Notes: generated from the sequence alone by a model not told the origin. A DNA stretch of 64,000 nt from Lewinella sp050633125 (GCF_050633125.1 NZ_JBOEFX010000018.1:62001-126000); one strand, 5' to 3'. Numbered from the stretch's first letter, positions 9,253 to 18,299 are shown. Made by a program: numbers and translations.

Positions 9253-9693
9253 ATGGAGCAGCTTTTGCCTTTTATAGGAATCCCCCTTGTCTTTATCGTT
9301 TTTTTTGTCCTTTTTCGTTACATCTTTCCTAGACTTGGAGGGTGGAGCACCTTGGCAGAACGGTACAGTACCCCGCTAAAAAGCACGCAAATCGACGGCG
9401 AACGTATCCACTTTGGTGAAATCAATGTCGGCGGGCTCAATATGAAAAATATGGTTCGTGGGTACAAAACAAAAGAAGGGCTATTCCTAACGCAGTATTT
9501 ATTTTTCCTGAGCAACACCACTAGCCTTTTGATCCCTTGGGAGGCTTTTCAAACACCAGAACGCAGGGATTTCCTCTTCATGAAACGCATACGCTTGTAC
9601 GTCGGGTTCCCAAGTAAGACCTACCTGGAAATGCCAGAAAAGAAATACCGTCAAATCGAGGATCGCTTGCCTAAGAAACTGAGAGAAGATTAG
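9253..9693 (+). CDS. Hypothetical membrane-anchored protein
   Basis: A 146-residue protein with one N-terminal membrane segment (about 5-27) and a soluble C-terminal part rich in basic residues (YPSKTYLEMPEKKYRQIEDRLPKK-like end). I do not recognise the family. It starts 3 bp after the stop of the CarboxypepD_reg gene and is therefore probably cotranslated with it. A strong hairpin follows its stop codon. Confidence 0.72.
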   Translation: MEQLLPFIGIPLVFIVFFVLFRYIFPRLGGWSTLAERYSTPLKSTQIDGERIHFGEINVGGLNMKNMVRGYKTKEGLFLTQYLFFLSNTTSLLIPWEAFQTPERRDFLFMKRIRLYVGFPSKTYLEMPEKKYRQIEDRLPKKLRED

Positions 9694-9702
9694 AAGCTGT
9701 TT

Positions 9703-9750
9703 GTTATCAAGCTTAGCTTACGCATGAAGGCGTAAGCTAAGCTTGATAAC
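9703..9750. terminator. Perfect 21-bp hairpin between convergent genes
   Basis: Arms 9703-9723 and 9730-9750 are exact reverse complements with a 6-base loop (ATGAAG). The hairpin lies between the stop codons of the convergent genes ending at 9693 and 9753 and probably terminates both. There is no long T-run on either side. Confidence 0.7.
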
Positions 9751-9752
9751 AT

Positions 9753-12260
9753 CTAGAAATCATCGTCTTCCATACCGCCACCACCTTCACGATCACCCCG
9801 GCTTCGTTGGCGCTTATCTTGGCGCAGGCTGTAATTAAAGCCCAAATAAACGATTCGGCTTTCTCGCTGGTAAGTTGCGTCAGAGGTAATACCATCGGTA
9901 GTCGTCAGGAAACTAAACTTACGGGTCTTGAACAAATCAGAAGCCCGCAAAGTAATGGTCCCTTTTCCTTTAAGGACCGGCTTACGGAAGCCTAAGTCAA
10001 CCGAACCAAAGGCTCTCATTTCGCCTTGGGGGCGCACCCCCGCGGAGCGATAGAAGCCAGTAAGCTGAACCCCTAAATCTTTGAAAAGCGTATAACTCGC
10101 CTGCATCCTTCCTGAAAACTGGTAACCTGCTGCATTGAGGTCAGACTCTAGGTCATCGCTGTCTACTTCAGTGCGGTAACCATTACCACTGATAACAAAT
10201 TGCAACTTATCTACCGGGCGAATCGTTCCGATTACTTCTACCCCATAATTACGCCCGCTAGCGAGGTTGGTTGAGGTCCGAAGGTTCACGCCAGTAGCCG
10301 GGTCGGGGATGATGATACGCGTAATCATATCCGTCGTTTCTCGCCAGTATCCTCCTAAAGTAACAGACCCTTTTTCTGAACTGCGCAGGTAATTGAATTC
10401 ATAACTATTGGTATACTCCGGCAATAAAAACGGATTACCACCCCGAGGGTTAAGAGGATCGCCAAAATCAATAAAAGGATTCAACGATCGAAAACGGGGA
10501 CGATTGATCCGCCGGCTATAGTTCAACTGTACGCTTGAGCGGTCACTTAACCGATAGGTCAAAAATGCGCTAGGGAAGAGGCTAAAATAATCATTGGGAT
10601 ACACCTCCTTATCGGGTTCAATCAATTCTGCAGTAGTGCTCGTTTGTTCTGCACGTAAGCCTGCTTGCCACTCCCAATTTTCAGCAAAAGTCCCCTTCAA
10701 TATTCCGTATGCGGCATAGACATCTTCCTGGTAGCTAAACAAATTACTATAGGTTTCCAAGAAGACGAAATCATTAACGGCCGGATCAAAATCAAACAAC
10801 TGATTATCGATCGATACTCCACGCAACGTTACGCGACTGCCCGTCTCCAGGGTCATATTTTCGCTAAGAGGATGTGTATAATCTCCTTGAAACAACCACA
10901 CATCATTCCCTTGAGGTTGTGGATTTAGCTGCCGATCCATATCAAAAATGGAACCATCTTCGGCAAAGAAATCTTCAAAGAAGTTCTCATTCTCCATTTC
11001 CTCCTGTTCAGAATGTTGAGCACTGAGGGTTAATTCCCTGCCTTTTTCGCGAAAGCGCTGGCGATAATCAAGGTTCAGTTCCCAGGAATCGCTGGTTTCG
11101 GCACCTACTTCTCGACGTAAGCTACGATACAAGAATTCATCGTCTCCCCCTAAAAACAGGTTGTCTCGGTTGGAGGTATTCTCACCAGAACGATCTGAAT
11201 AATTACCACGTAGAGAGATACTACTGCGGGAACCCACAAAATATTCTACGCCACCCTGAAAAGTATGACTCAAGCGGTTACGATCTCCATTAATGTCCTG
11301 ATCCTGCACCCAGGTCGTATCACTGGTCATCGTTGTACGATAAAGCATTCCTCGAAACCAGCGATCATCATTATTATAACTGTAACCGGTCTGGATGTTA
11401 AACTTACCGACCCGATAATTAAGGTTCACATTGCCGTTGTATTTATCATTGGTACCGATATTAACGGACGTTTGGATATTAAAACCCTGTTTATTTTGCT
11501 GCTTGGTTATGATATTAATGATACCTCCCATCCCTTCGGGATCATATTTTGCAGAAGGATTGGTGAGAACTTCGATACTCTCAATGGTCCCGGCAGCAAG
11601 CTGCTGAAGGAAGCCCTGCCGATCAAGTCCGGTCAACGCCGAAGGTTTACCATTGATAAGAATTCGAATATTAGAACTCCCCCTCAAGCTGATATTACCG
11701 TCCAAATCAACCGTAACAGAAGGAATATTACGCAGAAGATCTTCTGCCGTACCACCACTGCTGGCTATATCTTGCTCCACATTAAACACTTTACGATCCA
11801 GACCAAACTCTACAGCTGCTCGCTCGGCAGTCACCTCGATTTCATCTAGGTTGTTGGCACCGGCACCAAGTAATACTTGACCAAGCCGGCCCATTCGCTG
11901 CTCTGCATTTATCTGGATACCCGTCTGTTTAAAACTTGCGTAGCCGAGGTAGCTGATTTCCAGGTCGTAGTCACCGTAAGGTAAATCCTTGACCACAAAT
12001 AATCCACGCTCATCCGTTGTAGTTCCAGTTATCAGATCGGTAGTCCCTCCTTGGTATACCAACACATTGGCTAAAAGGATGGCTTCTTCTGTTTGTTCAT
12101 CGGCTACACGGCCCAATACGGCACCGGTGCCATCTGCCAATTCCAGTTGTGGTCCGCCACCAGGCCTACCTCCGCCCGGACGGCCACCAGGGGGCTGAGC
12201 AAATACAAACAAGGGTAATAAAAGTAAGCTTGTAAGCCAAAATGTAAGTGTTTTCATCAT
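9753..12260 (-). CDS. Outer membrane beta-barrel family protein (TonB-receptor-like)
   Basis: An 835-residue outer-membrane protein. A signal peptide (1-21) is followed by a Gly/Pro-rich stretch (PPGGRPGGGRPGGG, about 23-36), a CarboxypepD_reg-like domain (about 45-130) and a TonB plug-like domain (about 145-250; SSGGTAEDLLRNIPSV...GGIINIITK). The remainder is a long barrel of the OMP_b-brl_3 type with many Asn/Arg/Tyr-rich strands. The C-terminal region is acidic (GGGGMEDDDF). Members import or bind unknown substrates with TonB-ExbBD. No SusD partner is adjacent, so a SusCD polysaccharide-utilisation role is unlikely. It is monocistronic between two hairpins. Confidence 0.9.
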   Translation of the reverse strand: MMKTLTFWLTSLLLLPLFVFAQPPGGRPGGGRPGGGPQLELADGTGAVLGRVADEQTEEAILLANVLVYQGGTTDLITGTTTDERGLFVVKDLPYGDYDLEISYLGYASFKQTGIQINAEQRMGRLGQVLLGAGANNLDEIEVTAERAAVEFGLDRKVFNVEQDIASSGGTAEDLLRNIPSVTVDLDGNISLRGSSNIRILINGKPSALTGLDRQGFLQQLAAGTIESIEVLTNPSAKYDPEGMGGIINIITKQQNKQGFNIQTSVNIGTNDKYNGNVNLNYRVGKFNIQTGYSYNNDDRWFRGMLYRTTMTSDTTWVQDQDINGDRNRLSHTFQGGVEYFVGSRSSISLRGNYSDRSGENTSNRDNLFLGGDDEFLYRSLRREVGAETSDSWELNLDYRQRFREKGRELTLSAQHSEQEEMENENFFEDFFAEDGSIFDMDRQLNPQPQGNDVWLFQGDYTHPLSENMTLETGSRVTLRGVSIDNQLFDFDPAVNDFVFLETYSNLFSYQEDVYAAYGILKGTFAENWEWQAGLRAEQTSTTAELIEPDKEVYPNDYFSLFPSAFLTYRLSDRSSVQLNYSRRINRPRFRSLNPFIDFGDPLNPRGGNPFLLPEYTNSYEFNYLRSSEKGSVTLGGYWRETTDMITRIIIPDPATGVNLRTSTNLASGRNYGVEVIGTIRPVDKLQFVISGNGYRTEVDSDDLESDLNAAGYQFSGRMQASYTLFKDLGVQLTGFYRSAGVRPQGEMRAFGSVDLGFRKPVLKGKGTITLRASDLFKTRKFSFLTTTDGITSDATYQRESRIVYLGFNYSLRQDKRQRSRGDREGGGGMEDDDF

Positions 12261-12364
12261 CTAGTCTTCGAGTGATTAATATTGATATCCGGATTAGACC
12301 TTTGATAGTCAGAATTTTTTCCTTACTAGCTAAAATTTCCTCCTTCAAGCGACAACCAATGAGA

Positions 12365-12405
12365 AACCCCCTTTCCGTAGCTTTGTTCGCTACCAAAAGG
12401 GGGTT
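12365..12405 (-). terminator. Terminator hairpin after the cysteine synthase-type gene
   Basis: Arms 12365-12381 and 12389-12405 pair over 17 positions with two mismatches and a 7-base loop, followed on the minus strand by a TTTCTC stretch. It sits 24 bp downstream of the stop at 12429. Confidence 0.6.
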
Positions 12406-12428
12406 AACAGATCATTAGGAATTTACCC

Positions 12429-13517
12429 TTAATCCATCAATAAAGTTTTGCGGATATACCGGCCGTACTTACGTCGGTAAACACGGTATACTCGCTTCAT
12501 GTGATGGTAGCTGTAAGGGTTGACATCCTCGCCTTGTGGAGAAAGGAAACCTTGTTGTTTCATCCACTCATCATTATAAATCTTACCCAAATACCGACTA
12601 CCATGGTCAGGAAAAAGTACCACGACGACATCCGATGGCTTCAGCTGATGCCGTAATTTAAAGACCGCATCCATTGCTGACCCACTTGAGTACCCTACCA
12701 TCAGGCCTTCTCTACGGGCCAATGCGCGTGCACGTAGTGCACTATTGCGATCAGTAACTTTGATAAAGTCATCAATGACATCAAAGTCAACATTATCTGG
12801 AATAATCGTCTTCCCCAGTCCTTCAACTTTATAGGAGTAGATTTCATTTTTATCAAAAACGCCCGTTTCCCAGTACTTCTTAAGTACCGACCCATAAGCA
12901 TCTACCCCAATAATTCTAATATTGGGATTCATTTCTTTGAGGTACTGAGCTGTTCCTGAGAGGGTGCCGCCTGTACCAGCGCAACAGATATAATGGGTAA
13001 TTTTCCCCGCTGTCTGCTCCCAAATTTCAGGCCCGGTAGAATGGTAATGAGCTAGCTGATTGTTCTTGTTCCAGTTCTGCCGGAGATAAACGGAATTAGG
13101 AATATCTCTTTCCAATTGCTCCGCACGTGAATAATAAGAGCGAGGGTCTTCAGGAGCAACATCTGCTGGACAGATCACTACCTCTGCGCCAAGGCTACGC
13201 AACAAGGCTAATTTTTCCTGGCCAGCTTTACTCGTTACAGTGAGTACACAACGGTAACCTTTAAGGGCCGACACCATTGCCAGACTGTAACCGGTATTTC
13301 CGCTGGTGGCCTCAATAACGGTTCCTCCGGATTTAAGTATTCCTTTAGCTTCCGCTTGTTCGATCATGTATCTTGCGACCCGATCTTTGGCAGATTGGCC
13401 GGGGTTAAAGGCCTCGACCTTAGCGTAAACATTGGCGGGGACAATTCCTTGAGTAATGTTTGTTAACTTAATCAAAGGGGTATTCCCAATAGTTGCTACT
13501 ACATTTTCGTGATGCAT
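12429..13517 (-). CDS. PLP-dependent cysteine synthase family protein
   Basis: A 362-residue fold-type II PLP enzyme. The Schiff-base lysine is Lys44 in NPGQSAKDR, the substrate-carboxylate loop is TSGNTG (71-76), and the phosphate-binding loop is GTGGT (181-185). It should form cysteine from O-acetylserine and sulfide, or cystathionine from serine and homocysteine: the lack of a CBS regulatory domain and an extra 40-residue basic C-terminus (HHMKRVYRVYRRKYGRYIRK-like) leave this open. It is cytoplasmic and monocistronic. The start at ATG 13517 gives the normal family N-terminus (IGNTPLIKL at 10-18). Confidence 0.88.
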   Translation of the reverse strand: MHHENVVATIGNTPLIKLTNITQGIVPANVYAKVEAFNPGQSAKDRVARYMIEQAEAKGILKSGGTVIEATSGNTGYSLAMVSALKGYRCVLTVTSKAGQEKLALLRSLGAEVVICPADVAPEDPRSYYSRAEQLERDIPNSVYLRQNWNKNNQLAHYHSTGPEIWEQTAGKITHYICCAGTGGTLSGTAQYLKEMNPNIRIIGVDAYGSVLKKYWETGVFDKNEIYSYKVEGLGKTIIPDNVDFDVIDDFIKVTDRNSALRARALARREGLMVGYSSGSAMDAVFKLRHQLKPSDVVVVLFPDHGSRYLGKIYNDEWMKQQGFLSPQGEDVNPYSYHHMKRVYRVYRRKYGRYIRKTLLMD

Positions 13518-13789
13518 AGGCGCTTTATTTTATCAAGCAATGGGCTGATTAACCAACCCTGGGCAAAAAACAGAACAAGATCCTTACCCACAATGTTCTT
13601 TCTAAGAATGATCAGCCAGTGAGTAAAGGCATTGCTATTCTAAATCTTTAGCGAAAGATAATAGAAATTGCTCGAATCATTACAGAAAATAAATCGATAT
13701 TGCTTCGTTATTCCGAAACCTAATCGTGGTTTCTACTGCAAAACTAATAAGCTCGGCGAAAATTAGCCCGATCACAAACTTTATTTTCC

Positions 13790-14254
13790 ATGCCCACCGT
13801 AAAAACAGTTATCAAAGCTAGGGTTATTCTTTATGATCACGGCCGCATTTTGTTACTTAAACAGACCAAGCCCAACGGTGGTAATTACACCCTTGTAGGA
13901 GGTACCGTTGAGGCAGAAGAGTTTGCCCAGCAGAGTCTAATCAGGGAAAGTAAGGAGGAAGCTGGTATTACTTTAGAGCAAAAAGACCTTACGCTCGTAC
14001 ACGTAATGCACAAGCGTTCTAAGAACGAACACCGTATTGGCTTATTCTTTAAAGCCTCGCGCTGGGAAGGTAAATTAAGAGCTCGTGAGAAAGAAAAATT
14101 TAAAGCTGCTCACTGGTTTGACCTCGATCGCCTGCCAACAAACCTGACTCCTACCATTCAGCAGGTGCTCAAGTGTTACCGCAAGGGGATCTTCTATTCC
14201 GAAATGAGTAAAAAGCCGGAATCAAAAGTCAGCCGCCAGCTTCACACGAGATGA
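13790..14254 (+). CDS. Nudix hydrolase
   Basis: A 154-residue protein with a full Nudix box, G-x5-E-x7-RE-x2-EE-x-G-U, running from GGTVEAEE to RESKEEAGI (about residues 37-60), which binds Mg and cleaves nucleoside diphosphate-linked substrates. The substrate is not predictable. A basic C-terminal tail (ESKVSRQLHTR) overlaps the end of the convergent gene by 33 bp. It is cytoplasmic and stands alone on the plus strand. Confidence 0.88.
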   Translation: MPTVKTVIKARVILYDHGRILLLKQTKPNGGNYTLVGGTVEAEEFAQQSLIRESKEEAGITLEQKDLTLVHVMHKRSKNEHRIGLFFKASRWEGKLRAREKEKFKAAHWFDLDRLPTNLTPTIQQVLKCYRKGIFYSEMSKKPESKVSRQLHTR

Positions 14255-14683
14255 TCTTCGAGGCTGCTTATTCGAAGGAGCGGCCTGATCCGGCAGTAAT
14301 TTACGCTGCTGAAGGTTAGTGCTATCTCCCTGTTCTTGGCAACCAGCGGTTTGGCTTCCTTTGTTTTCCTCCTGGTCTCCATGCACTGCATAATCCTGTC
14401 GTTCCACAAATTGCTCTGAACCGGGGTCAAACGTCAAAAGATGATAACCTTTTTCACCACTCCAAGGGCTGGAATACTGGCGAACATAATAAGTTTCTCC
14501 TGTACTCGGATCTACCCGCTCCTCAATCGTTTCATCAGCAGCAGCAATCATCGAAGCTTTTGCAGATGGATCTTGTTGAAAAAAGGCGGGATTAGAAAGT
14601 GCTTTTTTAGAATTACACTGAGCGACCAACGTCGTCGAGCACATGGTCAGTAACAATACGGTAAGTACAAATAGCTTTTCCAT
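14222..14683 (-). CDS. Hypothetical secreted protein
   Basis: A 153-residue frame with a convincing signal peptide (about 1-21, ending TTLVAQC). The middle contains VDPSTGETYYVRQYSSPW and a hydrophilic Gln/Ser/Arg-rich C-terminus. The last 33 bp overlap, in antisense, the end of the Nudix gene. I do not recognise a family. It is accepted because of the signal peptide and because the overlap is confined to both C-termini. Confidence 0.62.
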   Translation of the reverse strand: MEKLFVLTVLLLTMCSTTLVAQCNSKKALSNPAFFQQDPSAKASMIAAADETIEERVDPSTGETYYVRQYSSPWSGEKGYHLLTFDPGSEQFVERQDYAVHGDQEENKGSQTAGCQEQGDSTNLQQRKLLPDQAAPSNKQPRRSSRVKLAADF

Positions 14684-14871
14684 AATACTGAATTGTATGG
14701 TAGATCGTATCCATCATCAAACTGGTGTTGGACATTACCTATCTGTTTTTTACAAAAATCGGGTATCTTAAAGGTATACATTTTGTTCTGCGATACCTTC
14801 TTTTGGTTATTATTATTAAGACAACTACCTCAACTTTAACAATCTATTTAGAAATAGGAGGCTTAAAATAG

Positions 14872-14911
14872 TACTCCCCGAGTATTTTCAGACGAAAATA
14901 TTCGGGGAGTA
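14872..14911 (-). terminator. Terminator hairpin after the porin-like gene
   Basis: Arms 14872-14889 and 14894-14911 pair over 18 positions with a single G-T type mismatch and a 4-base loop. It lies 57 bp downstream of the stop of the minus-strand gene ending at 14968. Confidence 0.65.
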
Positions 14912-14967
14912 GCAAGATACTGGATGCCAACAACCTGTTTGGAATACGGCATATCCTTAAACAATTA

Positions 14968-15573
14968 CTAGAATTTCAAGCCTACACTCAGGCTGAGTAC
15001 ATTATTTTTACCTTCACTGTCAGCAAAAAAATCGGTTAGCCCTTTTTCATAAGTAAGGTCAGCGGTAAAAAATAGGATATCAATCCCTACGCCCATATTA
15101 GCACCCCAGGTAAGGCGATTGAGCTCATCTGTCGAAAAGTCGAAGTTATTTACCTCCTTCACTCCCATAACATAAGTAGGCACAATACCTCCTTTTAGGT
15201 GTAGGCCTAACAAACCGTTATCTCCTGTCACTCGAATACCGATATTCAAAGGTGCTTTAATACTTTGAATCGTTGTTTCTTCAGAAAAATTGACGTCTAT
15301 ATCCTCATTGATATCCTGCATCAACCGAGCAGTATAGCTTTGATACTGTACACCGGGGTTGAGGAATAATACTCCATCGCCAATCCGGAAATCAAGCCCG
15401 GCGTGCCATCCAGTACGAGCTTCTGCTTCAAAATCATTCAATTTAGCGTCCAGTGCGGATAAGTTGACGCCCACTTTGGGCGATACCGTTACCTGGGCCA
15501 TCAGGGTTTGGGTAACAAAAAACAAGCTCAGGGACAGGGCTGCAAATTTCAATGTTTTCATTTTCTTGGACAT
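14968..15573 (-). CDS. Porin family / outer membrane beta-barrel protein
   Basis: A 201-residue protein; the second methionine (15561, MKTLKFAALSLSL) gives the more typical signal-peptide start, with cleavage after TLMAQ. The mature part has the eight-stranded OmpA-like or PorT-like barrel pattern (VSPKVGVNLSALDAK..., GWHAGLDFRIGDG, LHLKGGIVPTYV, ending LSLSVGLKF with the terminal aromatic residue required for barrel assembly). It belongs in the outer membrane; its ligand is unknown. It is separated from the upstream kinase gene by 140 bp and may be transcribed on its own. Confidence 0.85.
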   Translation of the reverse strand: MSKKMKTLKFAALSLSLFFVTQTLMAQVTVSPKVGVNLSALDAKLNDFEAEARTGWHAGLDFRIGDGVLFLNPGVQYQSYTARLMQDINEDIDVNFSEETTIQSIKAPLNIGIRVTGDNGLLGLHLKGGIVPTYVMGVKEVNNFDFSTDELNRLTWGANMGVGIDILFFTADLTYEKGLTDFFADSEGKNNVLSLSVGLKF

Positions 15574-15713
15574 TTTGGTGTTGGGAACGCTACAAACGAA
15601 AAGCAGAGGTTGCCTCTACTTCTGGTTCCCGATTGGTTTCAAATAGATGATGTGGGTAATAAACGAGCCCCCCCAAGAAAGTCGTGTGAAGGAAAAGTTA
15701 AAGTTGAATCAAG

Positions 15714-17645
15714 CTATTTTATCTGAATTTCTACAATAGGAATCATAATCTCGACACGGGTGCCGGTAGCAGTTCCTGTGATCTCATCGTATAGGTCGAT
15801 GGTTCGTACAGATACTTCCTGCTTTTTGGTACGCCGTAAAAGCTCCAATCTTTTTTCGGTAATCTGGGTACCGCGGGAGCGGTAATTTTGCCGATTCGGG
15901 TCGTTTTGCTGCTGGGCCAGTGCCTTTTTACGACCAATTCCATTGTCTTCTACCGTACAGCAGATGGTATCATCATCCCATAGTTTAAATTGTACGGTAA
16001 TCAAACCATCCTTGCGGGAGCGTAGGCCATGTTCCAGCGCATTCTCTACGTAAGGCTGCACAATCATAGTGGGCACACCAAGGATATCTTCTTCCAGGTC
16101 ATCATCTACAATCACACGATAAGAAAGCCGGTCTTCAAAGCGCAGTTTTTCATTGATATAGAGGTAATCTTGCAAAAACTCTATCTCCTTTTCTAGAGAG
16201 ATGCTTTCTTCATCAGAATAATCGAGGCTCTGCCTCATCAACTTTGCAAACTTGGCGAGATAACGAGAAGCAATGGCTCCTTTGTTAGAGGTGATAAAAT
16301 GCTGTATGGAGTTGAGCGCATTGTAAATAAAATGCGGGTTCATTTGGGCGCGTAAGGCCTTTAATTGCAAACGAGTGGCTTTCAACTCCAGTAGCTCTGT
16401 CTCTTGTTGTTTCCGAGCAGCCTGATATTTCATTTCCAGCTCTTGTTGCTGCCTTCGGTCCTGATCTTCGTGGTATACCTCCAGAAAACGATCGTGATCC
16501 AATTGGTATTCATAAGCCAATCGGTAATCTTCGGTTTCCGCATAGAGGCTGGCAAAATCGCTGTGTACCTCTGCCAGCATTTTATAGTCTTCTTCTGCTT
16601 CAGCGTAGCCTAATGCCTCCGTAAAAGAGGTTTGGGCAGCAACATAGTTTTCCTGCTCCATTTCAATCCGCCCTCGCCAAGAGGCAATAACACATAGGTT
16701 ACTGGAATCATCGGGGTTGAGTTCACGATGTAGGTGTTCGGCACGATGCAACAATTCCAGGGCTGCAGTAAAATCGCCTTCTTCAAAAGTACAAAAGCCC
16801 AGATTCGCGTAGGCGCTGGCACGAGCTTCTAAACTGAGGTCATCACGAGTGTCGATAACCTTTTGGAGAAAATCCTTAGCTGGCGCAATCTCGCCCAGGC
16901 CAAGGTAAGCCCGACCGACGTTGAGATAATGCCAGGCCAATCGATTTGACATTCCCAGCCTTTCACACAAATCTACCACTTGAAGAAATGCCCGAACACT
17001 TTTTTCGTATTCTTCATTATGTTCATAAACCTGGCCTAGTCCAGCAAATGCCAACGAGCGAAAATATTCATCCCGCAAAGGAAGCGCTTCCTCTTTTATT
17101 TCCATCATAGAAACAGCATTCAGGAATTGCTCTGTTGCTATAGCGTGATTGCCAGCGTGCAGATACAAGTAGCCCCGCCGGCAGGCAATCCGAGAATGCA
17201 GCTGCTGATCTGGAAAATTTTTCAACATTTTCAACGCTTTCTGTAAAAAGCGCTCTGCTGCATCTAGGTCATTGAGGTTGATAGAGATGCCTGCATATTC
17301 AATTTGTAATTCGGTGAGCTGTTTGACGGAGCCGGCCGCCTCCAGGTATTTTATCCCTTGACTGGCTGTTTCTGCGGCACCTATAAAATCATACAACTGA
17401 TTTTGAACCACCATTTTATTAAGAAAATAACGGAACATAAAGTCTTCTACTTCATGTTTCTGGAGCAAATTCCACTGTTCCAGTAATAATTGCTGAGCCC
17501 GTAATACATTGGTGTATGCATAATGCCCTGCCAACTGATCAATGATGGCTAATCGTTGGAGAGGATCTTCTTGTTGAGCAAGTTTTTGCTCCCACAAGCC
17601 TGGTTGGATAGCTATTCTTTCAGATGCCGCAAACATAAGGGTCAC
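15714..17645 (-). CDS. TPR-containing LytS-type sensor histidine kinase without membrane segments
   Basis: A 643-residue kinase. Residues about 30-380 form TPR repeats (recurrent A-x-A-x-x-xLG/A-x-(A/C)-(Y/F) helices), 390-430 a coiled coil, then a His_kinase domain with the phospho-acceptor His438 in QMNPHFIYNALNS, an N-box PYVENALEHG (531-540) and the G1 box EDNGIG (566-571). It should phosphorylate the LytTR regulator encoded upstream at 18300-19094. No signal peptide or transmembrane helix is visible, unlike most TPR-LytS proteins of Bacteroidota, so the TPR array is likely cytosolic and could read an internal protein or peptide. A double-glycine peptide gene lies between kinase and regulator. 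Confidence 0.9.
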   Translation of the reverse strand: MTLMFAASERIAIQPGLWEQKLAQQEDPLQRLAIIDQLAGHYAYTNVLRAQQLLLEQWNLLQKHEVEDFMFRYFLNKMVVQNQLYDFIGAAETASQGIKYLEAAGSVKQLTELQIEYAGISINLNDLDAAERFLQKALKMLKNFPDQQLHSRIACRRGYLYLHAGNHAIATEQFLNAVSMMEIKEEALPLRDEYFRSLAFAGLGQVYEHNEEYEKSVRAFLQVVDLCERLGMSNRLAWHYLNVGRAYLGLGEIAPAKDFLQKVIDTRDDLSLEARASAYANLGFCTFEEGDFTAALELLHRAEHLHRELNPDDSSNLCVIASWRGRIEMEQENYVAAQTSFTEALGYAEAEEDYKMLAEVHSDFASLYAETEDYRLAYEYQLDHDRFLEVYHEDQDRRQQQELEMKYQAARKQQETELLELKATRLQLKALRAQMNPHFIYNALNSIQHFITSNKGAIASRYLAKFAKLMRQSLDYSDEESISLEKEIEFLQDYLYINEKLRFEDRLSYRVIVDDDLEEDILGVPTMIVQPYVENALEHGLRSRKDGLITVQFKLWDDDTICCTVEDNGIGRKKALAQQQNDPNRQNYRSRGTQITEKRLELLRRTKKQEVSVRTIDLYDEITGTATGTRVEIMIPIVEIQIK

Positions 17646-17956
17646 ATAGTTTGGTTGAGTGGGAGAATGGTATTTTAAACCATCATCGCATAGAATTGGG
17701 GCATTTTAATCCCCCAAAGGCCTGTTAATTTTCTGTATCTTATGTGGTAAGAATAAGGAATGGGGTATTTCACCACATGATTTTTTCAGAAGGGATGGAA
17801 CTTAACACTTATTCGATATAACCCAGCGAAGATACAAAGATTGAGGGAAATAAAAACAGGACTACGACGCTGTTAAGCGTGCAATCCTGTTAATTAATTT
17901 TTTGTAGTCTGCTGACGATAATCACAGCAAAGTTAAGGGAGACCACTACGGTAAAA
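17646..17956. other. Intergenic region between peptide gene and kinase gene
   Basis: It holds the terminator hairpin described at 17852-17890. Otherwise I see no coding frame of useful length on either strand and no clear promoter for the kinase. Confidence 0.5.
17852..17890 (-). terminator. Terminator after the double-glycine peptide gene
   Basis: Outer stem ACAGGA/TCCTGT (17856-17861 with 17885-17890) and inner stem ACGCT/AGCGT around a GTTA loop, followed on the minus strand by a run of five T. It lies 67 bp after the stop codon of the 48-codon gene, so that gene is probably a separate transcript from the kinase. Confidence 0.55.
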
Positions 17957-18103
17957 CTACTGAGGCAAAATGCCGCCACAACCTTTGTTCCAACGCCGCT
18001 TTTTACGGCCGCCTTTGAACTTGGTCATTTCCTTTTTTGGCAATGGTTTTAAATCCTTATCCTTTTTGAGCTTATCAATGCCAGAGTTCTTGTCTTTGGC
18101 CAT
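17957..18103 (-). CDS. Small double-glycine-leader peptide (putative pheromone or bacteriocin precursor)
   Basis: A 48-codon gene from ATG 18101-18103 to TAG 17957-17959. The N-terminal 32 residues end in LKPLPKKEMTKFKGG. Relative to the Gly-Gly cut, hydrophobic residues stand at -4 (Phe), -7 (Met), -12 (Leu) and -15 (Leu) with Glu at -8, which is the classic leader read by C39-peptidase ABC exporters. The predicted mature peptide is RKKRRWNKGCGGILPQ: 16 residues, strongly basic, one Cys. It lies between a LytTR regulator gene and a LytS-type kinase gene on the same strand and has its own terminator. No exporter is in the window. Alternative: a small basic nucleic-acid-binding protein. The frame is clear; the function is inferred. 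Confidence 0.72.
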   Translation of the reverse strand: MAKDKNSGIDKLKKDKDLKPLPKKEMTKFKGGRKKRRWNKGCGGILPQ

Positions 18104-18299
18104 GGTTCTCGATTTAAGGAAAAACGTTTTCAATGTATTCTAGTGCCTCTCAATGCACTAAGCAGGAATAAAGATAGTTAAAATAATCGACCTAACCTAC
18201 CTCTCCCTGCTTCTTAACTACCGGATCATCAATGGATTCGAAGATAAATAATTAGCATACCAATATTAACACAACCGTAATACTGCTTTAGCCAGTAGC

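Noticed and set aside
11265..11849. A 194-codon plus-strand frame inside the outer-membrane barrel gene
   Set aside because: Antisense to a well-supported gene; long only because of codon bias on the opposite strand, with no recognisable motif.
9753..12260. A SusC-type receptor of a polysaccharide-utilisation locus
   Set aside because: No SusD gene, glycoside hydrolase or sulfatase is adjacent and the size and barrel type fit the smaller OMP_b-brl_3 class.
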